From a virus, in the IMG/VR virus record IMGVR_UViG_3300042516_005475, positions 166,048 to 230,047 of that record: a stretch of DNA of 64,000 nt. One strand, 5' to 3'. Positions 55,361 through 63,418 of this stretch are shown one piece after another. A program made the position numbers and the translations under genes. Every line of letters starts with the position of its first letter. Positions within the stretch are counted from its first letter, which is position 1. The notes below the pieces were generated by a model. That model was not told where the DNA came from. It saw nothing but the letters and a program-made list of their open reading frames with translations, and did no database searches.

Positions 55361-55806
55361 ACGATGAATTAAATCTTACCTGGGCTGATGTTGAACAGGG
55401 TGTAAACATTATTATTAATAGAATCGGTAACAAGAAATATGACTATGTTGTTGGAATTGCAAATGGCGGTCTTATTCCTGCTACATTAATTGCCAAAAGA
55501 CTTAAGCTAAAGACCATGTCAGTTGGATTAGAGTCTTACGAAAATAAAGACTTTAAGAATGTTACTCTCTGGTCTGAAATTAATAAGAGGTTGTATATTT
55601 TACAACAACAAGGCTTATGTTTACTTGTTGACGACATAAGCGACTCTGGCAAATCTTTTAACTATATCAAGAATGCCTACTTGAAAAAAGAAGAAATTAT
55701 TTGCGATACTGCATCTTTAGTTGTAAAGCCAAAGACAACATTCATGCCTGATTATTTTGCAATGAGTGTGCATACTGACACTTGGGTTAAGTTTCCTTGG
55801 GAATAA
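55357..55806 (+). CDS. Purine-type phosphoribosyltransferase
   Basis: 149 aa. YVVGIANGGLIPATLIAKRL near the N terminus and the PRPP loop LLVDDISDSGKS at residues 89-100; ends DTWVKFPWE, a pattern of xanthine/hypoxanthine-guanine PRTases. It would join a base to PRPP. Sits with dCMP deaminase and the deazaguanine cluster, so it may serve base salvage or modification. Confidence 0.85.
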   Translation: MNDELNLTWADVEQGVNIIINRIGNKKYDYVVGIANGGLIPATLIAKRLKLKTMSVGLESYENKDFKNVTLWSEINKRLYILQQQGLCLLVDDISDSGKSFNYIKNAYLKKEEIICDTASLVVKPKTTFMPDYFAMSVHTDTWVKFPWE

Positions 55807-55807
55807 T

Positions 55808-56317
55808 ATGGCCTCACAGAAAGATATTGACAAGGCATACTTGCGTATGTGTGTAGAGTGGGCTAGACTATCTACAGCTCGTCGACGCAAGGTTGGCTGT
55901 CTAATTGTTAAAAGTGGCCAGATAATCTCTGATGGTTATAATGGTACTCCTAAAGGGTTTGATAACAATTGTGAAGAAGAAGTTAATGGAGAGCTAGTAA
56001 CAAAATCAATTGTTCTTCATGCGGAGAGTAACGCCATTACTAAACTAGCTAAATCTAATAATTCTTCTGATGGTGCCACCTTATATGTTACTTGCTCTCC
56101 GTGCTTTGAATGTAGTAAGCTTATTATCCAGGCTGGTATAAAGAGAGTAGTACATTGCCACTTTTATCGAAATACAAGTGGCTTAGTGTTGCTTGATCAA
56201 GCTAATATTGAATGGAGTTTTTATGATCTTAGCTCAGAATTCTCTGCTGACCATTTTCAATCGATATTGCATTCTTCTTCTCGTTCACAGGAGGGTAAGC
56301 AGCAGTTGCAGCAGTAG
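55808..56317 (+). CDS. dCMP deaminase-type cytidine/deoxycytidylate deaminase
   Basis: 169 aa from the ATG 1 nt after the PRTase stop. Zinc site H71-A-E73 and P98-C99-x-x-C102, with DGYNGTPKGFDNNCEE as in phage dCMP deaminases. Makes dUMP for ThyX. Its 3' end overlaps the baseplate hub gene on the other strand by 89 nt, so both use the same DNA at their C termini. Confidence 0.9.
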   Translation: MASQKDIDKAYLRMCVEWARLSTARRRKVGCLIVKSGQIISDGYNGTPKGFDNNCEEEVNGELVTKSIVLHAESNAITKLAKSNNSSDGATLYVTCSPCFECSKLIIQAGIKRVVHCHFYRNTSGLVLLDQANIEWSFYDLSSEFSADHFQSILHSSSRSQEGKQQLQQ

Positions 56318-58700
56318 GCATTGTATTCTCTCTGCCTAATGTTCTTACATCATCTGCAGATGCCATTAATGTTAATGGCAGATTTCTGAATTGATGAGAA
56401 TGTCTTCCAACATTAACTGGAATCTTTTCAGTAAAGTAAAGAGTAAAGTTACAAGGATCTCCACCACAGTTTAACACCCCGCGATAGTTAACATTTGGTA
56501 AAACATATCCCTCTAAGAACACTTCTTCAGTTTCCTGAAACTCAATAGGAGCAGTAATATGCTGTACAGTAAGTTCTCCTTCAACGTGAGCACTTCCAGC
56601 TACTACAATATTTTGGGTAATGCCTAGATTACTATCAACTAATACCTGTTTACCTTGAGATTGTCTTAATACTAATATATCGGATGAGATAGATAGTCTC
56701 TTTTTAGCATTAATATTAACTTCATTATTAGAAGCAATGTTAACTTGTTCTCCAGTTAAGTTTGTAATTGACCCAGCTATATCAACTGGACCATAGGATT
56801 TAAGAGCGACCCCACCTGAACCAACAAGTACATTCCATCTGTTACAAACGTTTAAATTATATGTACCACCTGGCAAGTCTTCTACATTAACATACTCCAT
56901 CATAGGAGATTCTTTTTGACTTATATATACACCTTGAGCAGCAACTATAACCTCGTTGTTGGTTATTTTACCGGTGTTATCATATCTAATATTAGGTAAA
57001 TCGTTCATTACTAATCCAATAGTTTCAAGTTTATGTTTAGTAATTTGAATGATCTTGGATCCACCTAACCCCATTTGTTTCTCTAAGGCTGTAATCTCAT
57101 TAATCTTAGATTCAAACTTTAGCTTTAAAGCATCCTTCTTATCTTCTACTGCCCAAATACCATCTTGAGTTGAAGGAGAAATACCTGTACCGTTACATAC
57201 TGGGCATGGACCACTTCCCAAGAAGTTTCTTGGTTGTGCTGGTGGCTGTATTAATTGAGACGGTACATTGTAATTGTAAACAATAATATTCTGACCTAGA
57301 TAACCAGTAGCTCGTCTTACACTAAAGCTAGAGTCGTTAATCATATTATAAGCAGTTGTCCAATTACCACCCATTGGATTAGTTGCTGTAATAATTGCTG
57401 TGCTATTAACTGGTATATAAAGTGAGAATGTTTCTCTTCTGCTCCATATAGCTGGTCTGTTAGCTGCTGAACAAACAGGGCATTTAGCATATGAACCAGA
57501 TTGGTTTTGTAGAGGGGAGGTATATGGGAACAAATTATTATATGAACCTGTTTGATTGCATCTCTGTATTTCAAATAATTGCTTTACTGCTGCAATTTCT
57601 TCAGCAATATCTTTCCATTGTTGAATAGCTGACTTGTTAAAGTTACCTATCTTTTCAAAATGATCACCTCTAATAATCTCATCATGATCTTTTTCAGTGT
57701 ATTCATTCTTATACCCTCGAGTTGTTTCAAAAGAATCTGCTAGTGTTAAATTTTGTTTGTTTTGAGTGTTAAGTTCAATAGTAGCCTGGTTGTTCATTTC
57801 TCTATATGAACCATTATAGGCTGTCATTCTTATAGCCTCTTTATTGTCAGTATTAACTACTTCTATAGTACCACCCTTTTGGTTTAGCACCATTTTACCT
57901 CTATAGGTTTCAGTATCTGGAGTATAACCCTGAGTATCAGCTGGATTAACATTGTTGTAATCTCCTGGATAGTCTACTGGGTAAGTTTCTAGATTGCCTT
58001 GATAAACACCTAACCAATCCTGAGTACCGTAGTGAGCTGCGAATACAACTGGGTAATTAGCATCACCTTCTCTAAAGAATACCCAAACGTGAGCTCCAAC
58101 ATCAGGAATAGCAAATTGACCTTTAGTACAATTTGAATAGGTGTGTGGTTTATATAAATGAGTATATGGATTGACTCTATTAGGGTTACCTGTAGATATT
58201 ACTCCTGTGTTTGTATTATATGTTTTGCTAAAGGCATCTGATGGTTGTAATTCGTTAATTTCATATATTCTGCCATACTTCTCTCCAGTACCATCAACGT
58301 TAAGAGAGTATTTTGAATTAGCAGATAAAGTTGGTATAGATGTATCAACTCTGTTAGAATCTGATATAGAAGCTTTACTATCCCAATTATAATACTTGCC
58401 AGATGCACCACCGCTAACAACTGGCAAGGCTACTTCAGCCCAAGGTAATAACCTTTTAATTTCCTCATTAACTGAGGTTAGAGAAGATTCAATGTTGTTA
58501 CCCATGAATCTAAAATTCTTATCTGTATTCTCTTGCTTGAAGCTGCTATAAACAGTTTGAGAGATATGAGGCACCCATACCTTTACTCTGCCTCTTTTTT
58601 GAGGATCATTGTTCTGAACAACAATGCCGAGATAATGACCGTAATAATACGGTAGTTGTTTTCTACTGGGGCTACCTTCTAATGCGTTAGAATATCTCAT
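56229..58700 (-). CDS. Baseplate hub/spike protein (T4 gp5-like)
   Basis: 823 aa. Residues 15-110 have the gp5 OB-fold start (YYGHYLGIVVQNNDPQKRGRVKV). No lysozyme-type domain is obvious after it. A long repeat-bearing region around 250-330 (KGGTIEVVNTDNKEAIRMTAYNG, HDEIIRGDHFEKIG) resembles the VgrG/gp5 needle. Two CPVC..C zinc knuckles (about 408 and 500) lie in the middle. Likely the central spike for membrane piercing. Starts 5 nt after the 58706 gene stop. Confidence 0.85.
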   Translation of the reverse strand: MRYSNALEGSPSRKQLPYYYGHYLGIVVQNNDPQKRGRVKVWVPHISQTVYSSFKQENTDKNFRFMGNNIESSLTSVNEEIKRLLPWAEVALPVVSGGASGKYYNWDSKASISDSNRVDTSIPTLSANSKYSLNVDGTGEKYGRIYEINELQPSDAFSKTYNTNTGVISTGNPNRVNPYTHLYKPHTYSNCTKGQFAIPDVGAHVWVFFREGDANYPVVFAAHYGTQDWLGVYQGNLETYPVDYPGDYNNVNPADTQGYTPDTETYRGKMVLNQKGGTIEVVNTDNKEAIRMTAYNGSYREMNNQATIELNTQNKQNLTLADSFETTRGYKNEYTEKDHDEIIRGDHFEKIGNFNKSAIQQWKDIAEEIAAVKQLFEIQRCNQTGSYNNLFPYTSPLQNQSGSYAKCPVCSAANRPAIWSRRETFSLYIPVNSTAIITATNPMGGNWTTAYNMINDSSFSVRRATGYLGQNIIVYNYNVPSQLIQPPAQPRNFLGSGPCPVCNGTGISPSTQDGIWAVEDKKDALKLKFESKINEITALEKQMGLGGSKIIQITKHKLETIGLVMNDLPNIRYDNTGKITNNEVIVAAQGVYISQKESPMMEYVNVEDLPGGTYNLNVCNRWNVLVGSGGVALKSYGPVDIAGSITNLTGEQVNIASNNEVNINAKKRLSISSDILVLRQSQGKQVLVDSNLGITQNIVVAGSAHVEGELTVQHITAPIEFQETEEVFLEGYVLPNVNYRGVLNCGGDPCNFTLYFTEKIPVNVGRHSHQFRNLPLTLMASADDVRTLGRENTMPTAATAAYPPVNEKKNAISIENGQQRILS

Positions 58701-58705
58701 ATTAA

Positions 58706-59962
58706 TTAACCTTGCTTCGGAACATTGCTATTTATAGCATTTTTAATGTTATTATAGGCTCTTGCTGTACCTGAAGTAACATCAGATACAACACTAGTTG
58801 CTGTATTGCTAGCAGCAGTAGCAACAGTACTTGTAGCTGTATTCACACTCTTATTAACAGTAGAAGGTAAGCCAGTTACAGAATTAAAAAAGTCTTTTGG
58901 TCCTTTAGCAGAGAAACCGCTAGCGGCTTGTACAACTTGATTCTCTAAATTGTTTACAACACTATCAGCAGCAACATTAGCTACCATATCCACAATAGGG
59001 CCACCCTTTGAAAGCTTCTTTTTATTTCTAGGGGATAAGGTATTGCATATCTTATTAATATTACTGTTTACTTCAGATGTTAACTTGGCTGTATAAAAAT
59101 TTGTATTCTTAACATCTTTTATTATATCTAAACTTCCAGTAACAGAAGTCGTTAAAGTCTTTCTTTTAAAATCTAACGTACCCAGCAATGATATTTCTGC
59201 ATTAAGATGCTTGTTAATTTTCTTATTAAGTTCAATAGCACCAGCAGCACCAGCACTTGTTATAACACCATTAACACTCACACCGTTAGGTATACTAGGT
59301 GTTATGCCTCCAAATGGAATGTTTGGAGAGGATATATTACTAAGTAAAGAACTTACAGCACTACGCAAACAATTTTTAATACCTAATCTTAAAGTACCTT
59401 TTATTTGAGTCAAACTACCTCTTACTGCAACAGTAGCAATACCAAATGAGGATTTTGCAAAATTACCTACAGCTCCAACAGCTCCTGTTACACCATTTTG
59501 AATGGTATTACCTGATACTAATCCAGACACAGTTGATTTGGCTCCACCAACTGTAGATACAACTGCCCCTTTTAAGGAAGCTGAACCACCTCTAACAAAC
59601 CCACCTATAGAGCCTCTCACACCATCACCTGAAACAGCTCCACCAATAGCCCCACCCAAAGTGTTGATTGCTACATTATTTAATTTTGTACGAGCAGCAC
59701 CTGAGGCAGCGGTTATGCCATCTTTAACCACCCCATTTGGATTCTTTACTAATGTCTTTACTGAACCAACTAAACCTTTTACATTGGCATTAATCGGAGG
59801 CAAAGGAGGAGCAGCTATGTTTATGCCAGTCTTAGCGTTGAGTTGATCGGTTAAAGACTGTGGAACAGATGTAACTCTTCCAATCTTCTCATCAACAGCG
59901 CTGATAGTCTTAGTAATATTCTTACTAAAATTTACAGGGTTAAACTTTTCTAATGCAGCCAT
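58706..59962 (-). CDS. Structural protein, likely baseplate/tail, Gly/Val/Ser-rich
   Basis: 418 aa, low in aromatic residues, with repetitive GAVGG/GGxVxG segments (residues 80-190) and repeated VTSG/ASNTATS near the end. Upstream of and co-oriented with the hub gene, so probably in the same tail module. Late-type box at 59968-59975. Confidence 0.65.
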   Translation of the reverse strand: MAALEKFNPVNFSKNITKTISAVDEKIGRVTSVPQSLTDQLNAKTGINIAAPPLPPINANVKGLVGSVKTLVKNPNGVVKDGITAASGAARTKLNNVAINTLGGAIGGAVSGDGVRGSIGGFVRGGSASLKGAVVSTVGGAKSTVSGLVSGNTIQNGVTGAVGAVGNFAKSSFGIATVAVRGSLTQIKGTLRLGIKNCLRSAVSSLLSNISSPNIPFGGITPSIPNGVSVNGVITSAGAAGAIELNKKINKHLNAEISLLGTLDFKRKTLTTSVTGSLDIIKDVKNTNFYTAKLTSEVNSNINKICNTLSPRNKKKLSKGGPIVDMVANVAADSVVNNLENQVVQAASGFSAKGPKDFFNSVTGLPSTVNKSVNTATSTVATAASNTATSVVSDVTSGTARAYNNIKNAINSNVPKQG

Positions 59963-59967
59963 TTAAA

Positions 59968-59975
59968 TTATTTAT
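59968..59975 (-). promoter_or_regulatory. Late-type promoter element (minus strand)
   Basis: TTATTTAT reads ATAAATAA on the minus strand, 5 nt before the ATG at 59962. Confidence 0.6.
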
Positions 59976-60003
59976 TTGATTCTCTGAGTTTTGACACTAT
60001 AAT
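59976..60003 (+). promoter_or_regulatory. Promoter TTGATT-16-TATAAT for the modification cluster
   Basis: TTGATT 59976-59981, TATAAT 59998-60003. The -10 overlaps an ATG at 60002, so the next in-frame ATG (60011) must be the translated start and the mRNA is nearly leaderless. Confidence 0.75.
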
Positions 60004-60010
60004 GACAGAG

Positions 60011-60835
60011 ATGAATATTAAAGTATCTCATGAAGTACCTATTAAGCTCCTTGATTATTCTCGAAACTTTAACGATTATGACTACTGTCTGGTACACCTA
60101 CTGGATCAGAAACCGGAGTATAAGAAATATTATCAGTCTTGTAAACTCTATGACCGAGAATTGCTCTTGGATAATAGTATTTTCGAGCTTGGTAAGGCTT
60201 TCGATTCTGATAAGTTTGCTGAAAAGGTTGTAGAAATTGAACCTACTTATTACATTGTTCCTGACTCTCTGCAGAACTGTGAAGAGACTATTAGCAATTG
60301 GAAGAGTTTCGTTGCTAAGTATAATGACTTGCCTGGACTTAAAATTGGTGTCGTGCAAGGCAATACCTGGCGAGAACTTAAGTATTGCTATCAGTTCATG
60401 AACGAACATGCTGACTATATTGCAATCTCGTTCGATTATGCGTATTATTTGGTTACTGGAGAGTCTCCTACTAATAACAAGCTCGAGCTCTGGTGCTCTG
60501 GACGTCAACGACTCATTCAGCAACTTATGGATAGTGGCATCTGGAATACAAAGAAGCCTCATCACTTGCTTGGTTGTTCATTGGCTAAGGAGTTTAAGGC
60601 CTATATCGGTCAAACATCTATTCGCTCCGTCGATACTTCGAACCCAGTTGTTGCAGCCTTGCATAATCTCAAGTATAACGGTGATCTTGGATTGAAGACT
60701 AAACCGAGTACCAAGTTGGCTGATCTTATTGACTCTGAAGTTAGCAATGAGCAAATGGATCTTGTTGAGTACAATGTTGGAGCCTTTAAGGAGATCCTTG
60801 GGCGTCCCTCTGATAACTTCCTTCGAAAATTTTAA
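60011..60835 (+). CDS. Transglycosylase-like (TGT/DpdA-type) protein, predicted DNA 7-deazaguanine insertion
   Basis: 274 aa from the ATG at 60011. LLLDNSIFELGKA, YIVPDSL, IGVVQGNT, DYIAISFDYAYYL and GCSLAKEFKAYIG follow the beta-strand pattern of a TIM barrel like tRNA-guanine transglycosylases; D57 and D211 (SVDTSNP), counted from the 60002 ATG, are candidate active-site acids. QueF lies two genes further on, which strongly favours a base-exchange role. DpdA enzymes replace guanine in DNA with preQ0/preQ1. Sequence similarity to TGT is faint by eye, so context carries much of the call. Confidence 0.65.
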   Translation: MNIKVSHEVPIKLLDYSRNFNDYDYCLVHLLDQKPEYKKYYQSCKLYDRELLLDNSIFELGKAFDSDKFAEKVVEIEPTYYIVPDSLQNCEETISNWKSFVAKYNDLPGLKIGVVQGNTWRELKYCYQFMNEHADYIAISFDYAYYLVTGESPTNNKLELWCSGRQRLIQQLMDSGIWNTKKPHHLLGCSLAKEFKAYIGQTSIRSVDTSNPVVAALHNLKYNGDLGLKTKPSTKLADLIDSEVSNEQMDLVEYNVGAFKEILGRPSDNFLRKF

Positions 60836-60838
60836 ACT

Positions 60839-61768
60839 ATGAAGAAATGGATAGCATTTTTCTCTAAGTCAGGAAGCGAGATTGCTGAATTAAGCAATCG
60901 ATTGGGACGGTGGCCTGATCTCATCGTTACTAATCGTAATGATGTAAATGATTGTAATTTAGCATTAGTTCAATACATTCAGAACAACTTAGATAAGATT
61001 GAATATATTAAGAACGATCCATCTGAATTAGATTATACAAATGCAATAAACTCTTTCTGGAGTACAGATTTGTTTATTACATTGCATGGATACATGCGGA
61101 TCATTCCAAAGAAGATTTGTGAGACTTATGAGATTTATAATGGGCACCCTGGGTTAATTACTAAGTACCCTGAACTCAAAGGTAAAGATCCACAGCGCAA
61201 GGCCTGGCTTGGCGCATATAAGACTTCTGGTTGTGTAATTCATAAGGTTACTGCAGAGGTTGATGATGGTGAGGTTCTTGCTGAAGTTGAAGTTCCAATT
61301 GGTGGGACACTTGATGATACAATTAGCATCTTGCATAAGAACTCTATTGATTTGTGGGAAAATTTCTTGAGAGATAAGCTTATAGAGAAATCTAAAATTA
61401 CAACTGATTATAGAGAACTTGTAAGAAATCATGATTACTCAGTTGAATATTGTGAACATCATTACCCGGAGACTATGCAAGAGCTGAGACGTTTGCAAAA
61501 AGAAGAGTTTCGACTATTCTGTAAAAAGCAGTTTGATTATGGCCCTGGTAATATCTCGGTTGGTCAAGACACAACTACTGCAGATGGTAAGAGAGTTTCT
61601 CTCTGCTCTATCGTCTTTAGATGCAATGATAAAGTTCAGCGTTTGTTAAATCTTGTGGTTAAGAATAATAAGTCTGCTCAGAACGAACCTGTTATGGATG
61701 CTTTCGAGGATCTTTCTCTTTACGGAAAGATTGCAAAAATAGTTGATAAAGGTGTGTGGGGCAAGTAA
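60839..61768 (+). CDS. Formyltransferase fused to a DUF1599/Nmad1-like domain
   Basis: 309 aa. Residues 1-180 are a PurN/Fmt-type formyltransferase: LFITLHGYMRIIP, catalytic N101-x-H103 in YNGHPGLI, and D142-D143-G after the strand IHKVTAEV. Residues about 222-309 match nucleotide-modification-associated domain 1: EEFRLFCKKQFDYGPGNIS, RCNDKVQRLLNLVV, DAFEDLSLYGKIAKI. Next to QueF and a transglycosylase-like gene, it may formylate preQ1 bases, as reported for a Cellulophaga phage, from memory. The fusion is notable. Confidence 0.75.
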   Translation: MKKWIAFFSKSGSEIAELSNRLGRWPDLIVTNRNDVNDCNLALVQYIQNNLDKIEYIKNDPSELDYTNAINSFWSTDLFITLHGYMRIIPKKICETYEIYNGHPGLITKYPELKGKDPQRKAWLGAYKTSGCVIHKVTAEVDDGEVLAEVEVPIGGTLDDTISILHKNSIDLWENFLRDKLIEKSKITTDYRELVRNHDYSVEYCEHHYPETMQELRRLQKEEFRLFCKKQFDYGPGNISVGQDTTTADGKRVSLCSIVFRCNDKVQRLLNLVVKNNKSAQNEPVMDAFEDLSLYGKIAKIVDKGVWGK

Positions 61769-61777
61769 AATCAAAGC

Positions 61778-62464
61778 ATGAGAAAGCTGTTTACGTTTAC
61801 TGGCGCTCAGAGTACTGGTAAGACTACTTTGCTTAATAAGGTAAAAGAATTGTATCCTAATCGATTTGAATATGTAACTGAGGTAACTCGTCGTATTCAG
61901 CGATTAGGAGTTTCTATTAATGATAATGCTAAAAACTATGATTTGACTCAGTCTCTTATTATTGGAGATCATTTGATTAACTACATGAAGGTGCATGAGC
62001 AACGTGAAGAGAATGTTACTGATATCTTGCTCGATCGTTGCATTGTAGATGGTTACATTTATACAAAGTACTTTTATGAGCAAGATAAAGTGTCTCGTAC
62101 AGTAATGGACTTTGCTGAATATTGGTTTAAAGAACTAACTCCTAAATATGATGTTATTTTCTATACTAATCCTTCTGATGTTAAACTTGTTGATGACGGG
62201 GTTCGTAGTACTAGTAGTGGTTTTCGAGAAAGAATTATTGAACTCTATAATACAGAATTTATCGATAAATATGATAATATCTGTACGTTAAATGGCTCTG
62301 TTGAAGAACGTATAGAAGTTATGAAAATTGGAATGTTGTATAGTCAATGTAACAACTGCAATATTATGATTGATCTGGATGCTAGCAAGCCCATTCGGAA
62401 GCAAAATAATTATTCAGAATCTGCTGGACAATTGTGTGAAGGCTGCTATAATAATCAAAAATAA
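61778..62464 (+). CDS. P-loop kinase with C-terminal zinc ribbon
   Basis: 228 aa. Walker A G9-A-Q-S-T-G-K-T-T17 and a DRCIVDGYIY lid-like segment match the NadR/AAA_28 nucleoside-kinase group. Residues about 192-226 add a CNNC...CEGC zinc ribbon similar to the stand-alone 1674 protein. Similar kinases act on modified nucleotides in phage hypermodification. Substrate unknown. Lies 9 nt after the formyltransferase. Confidence 0.8.
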   Translation: MRKLFTFTGAQSTGKTTLLNKVKELYPNRFEYVTEVTRRIQRLGVSINDNAKNYDLTQSLIIGDHLINYMKVHEQREENVTDILLDRCIVDGYIYTKYFYEQDKVSRTVMDFAEYWFKELTPKYDVIFYTNPSDVKLVDDGVRSTSSGFRERIIELYNTEFIDKYDNICTLNGSVEERIEVMKIGMLYSQCNNCNIMIDLDASKPIRKQNNYSESAGQLCEGCYNNQK

Positions 62465-62467
62465 ATT

Positions 62468-63358
62468 ATGAGTGACATTACAAAACATCTTGGTAAGACT
62501 AGTGCCTATAAGGCTACTTACGACAAGTCTTTGCTTGTTCGTGAACCTCGTCAACGCAATCGTACCTATCTTGGTATTCAAAACGAGAGTCTTCCGTTCG
62601 TTGGATATGATATCTGGAATGCCTTTGAGGTGTCGACTTTGCTTTCTAATGGGTGCCCTGTTAGTGTAATTGCTAAGGTTACGTATAACTGTGACTCTGA
62701 ATACATTGTTGAGTCAAAGTCTATTAAGCTCTACTTTAACTCCTTTAATATGGAGAAGCGAGCTCATATCAATACTGTTGAAGATGCTATTGAGTTCATC
62801 GAAGAGACTGCTAGTCAAGACCTTTCTGATCTTCTTGAAACTAATGTAATTGTTACTTGCTTTAAGACTAGTCAGTATGTTGTTAATGATAATCTTGCTG
62901 GTTATCCTGTTCTAGAGAATGAGGTGATGTATGGTGTTGACGAAGAGTTTACTAGCTACTCTGAGAATCCTTTGCTCTTGAAGATTAGTGATGTAACTAA
63001 GAAGCCTGTTAAGCAGTACTTTAACTCTAAGCTATTGAAGTCTAACTGTAAGGTTACTAGTCAGCCTGACTGGGGTGATGTGTATATTTACTTGAAGTCT
63101 GATAAGCTTGTTGATAAAACTTCTCTGCTTAAGTATATTGTTTCATTCCGTGATGAGTGTCACTTCCATGAAGAGATTTGTGAAGCTATCTATAAACGAC
63201 TTTGGGATAATTTTGAACCAGAAGAGTTGTTAGTGTTTTGCTTCTATGTTCGTCGTGGTGGTATTGATATTAATCCTATTCGAGCATCGAATATTAATCT
63301 AATCGATAATGATATGATTGATCCGTATTTGCCGTTTATTCGAACTGGCAGACAGTAA
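62468..63358 (+). CDS. queF: QueF-type preQ0 reductase (NADPH)
   Basis: 296 aa, like the long E. coli-type QueF (282 aa). Signature ESKSIKLYFNSFN at 82-94; catalytic Cys194 and Asp201 in SNCKVTSQPDWGD; HEEIC at 234-238; and YVRRGGIDINPIR at 260-272. QueF reduces 7-cyano-7-deazaguanine (preQ0) to preQ1. With a transglycosylase-like gene it predicts preQ1-type bases in DNA or tRNA. Strong terminator follows. Confidence 0.93.
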   Translation: MSDITKHLGKTSAYKATYDKSLLVREPRQRNRTYLGIQNESLPFVGYDIWNAFEVSTLLSNGCPVSVIAKVTYNCDSEYIVESKSIKLYFNSFNMEKRAHINTVEDAIEFIEETASQDLSDLLETNVIVTCFKTSQYVVNDNLAGYPVLENEVMYGVDEEFTSYSENPLLLKISDVTKKPVKQYFNSKLLKSNCKVTSQPDWGDVYIYLKSDKLVDKTSLLKYIVSFRDECHFHEEICEAIYKRLWDNFEPEELLVFCFYVRRGGIDINPIRASNINLIDNDMIDPYLPFIRTGRQ

Positions 63359-63366
63359 ACAAAGAA

Positions 63367-63394
63367 AAGGCCGATCTTTCGATCGGCCTTTTTT
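63367..63394. terminator. Bidirectional terminator
   Basis: AAGGCCGATC (63367-63376), loop TTTC, GATCGGCCTT (63381-63390), then T's. Serves the modification operon and, on the minus strand, the capsid gene. Confidence 0.9.
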
Positions 63395-63418
63395 ATTGAA
63401 CTACTATTGCTTCTAAGA

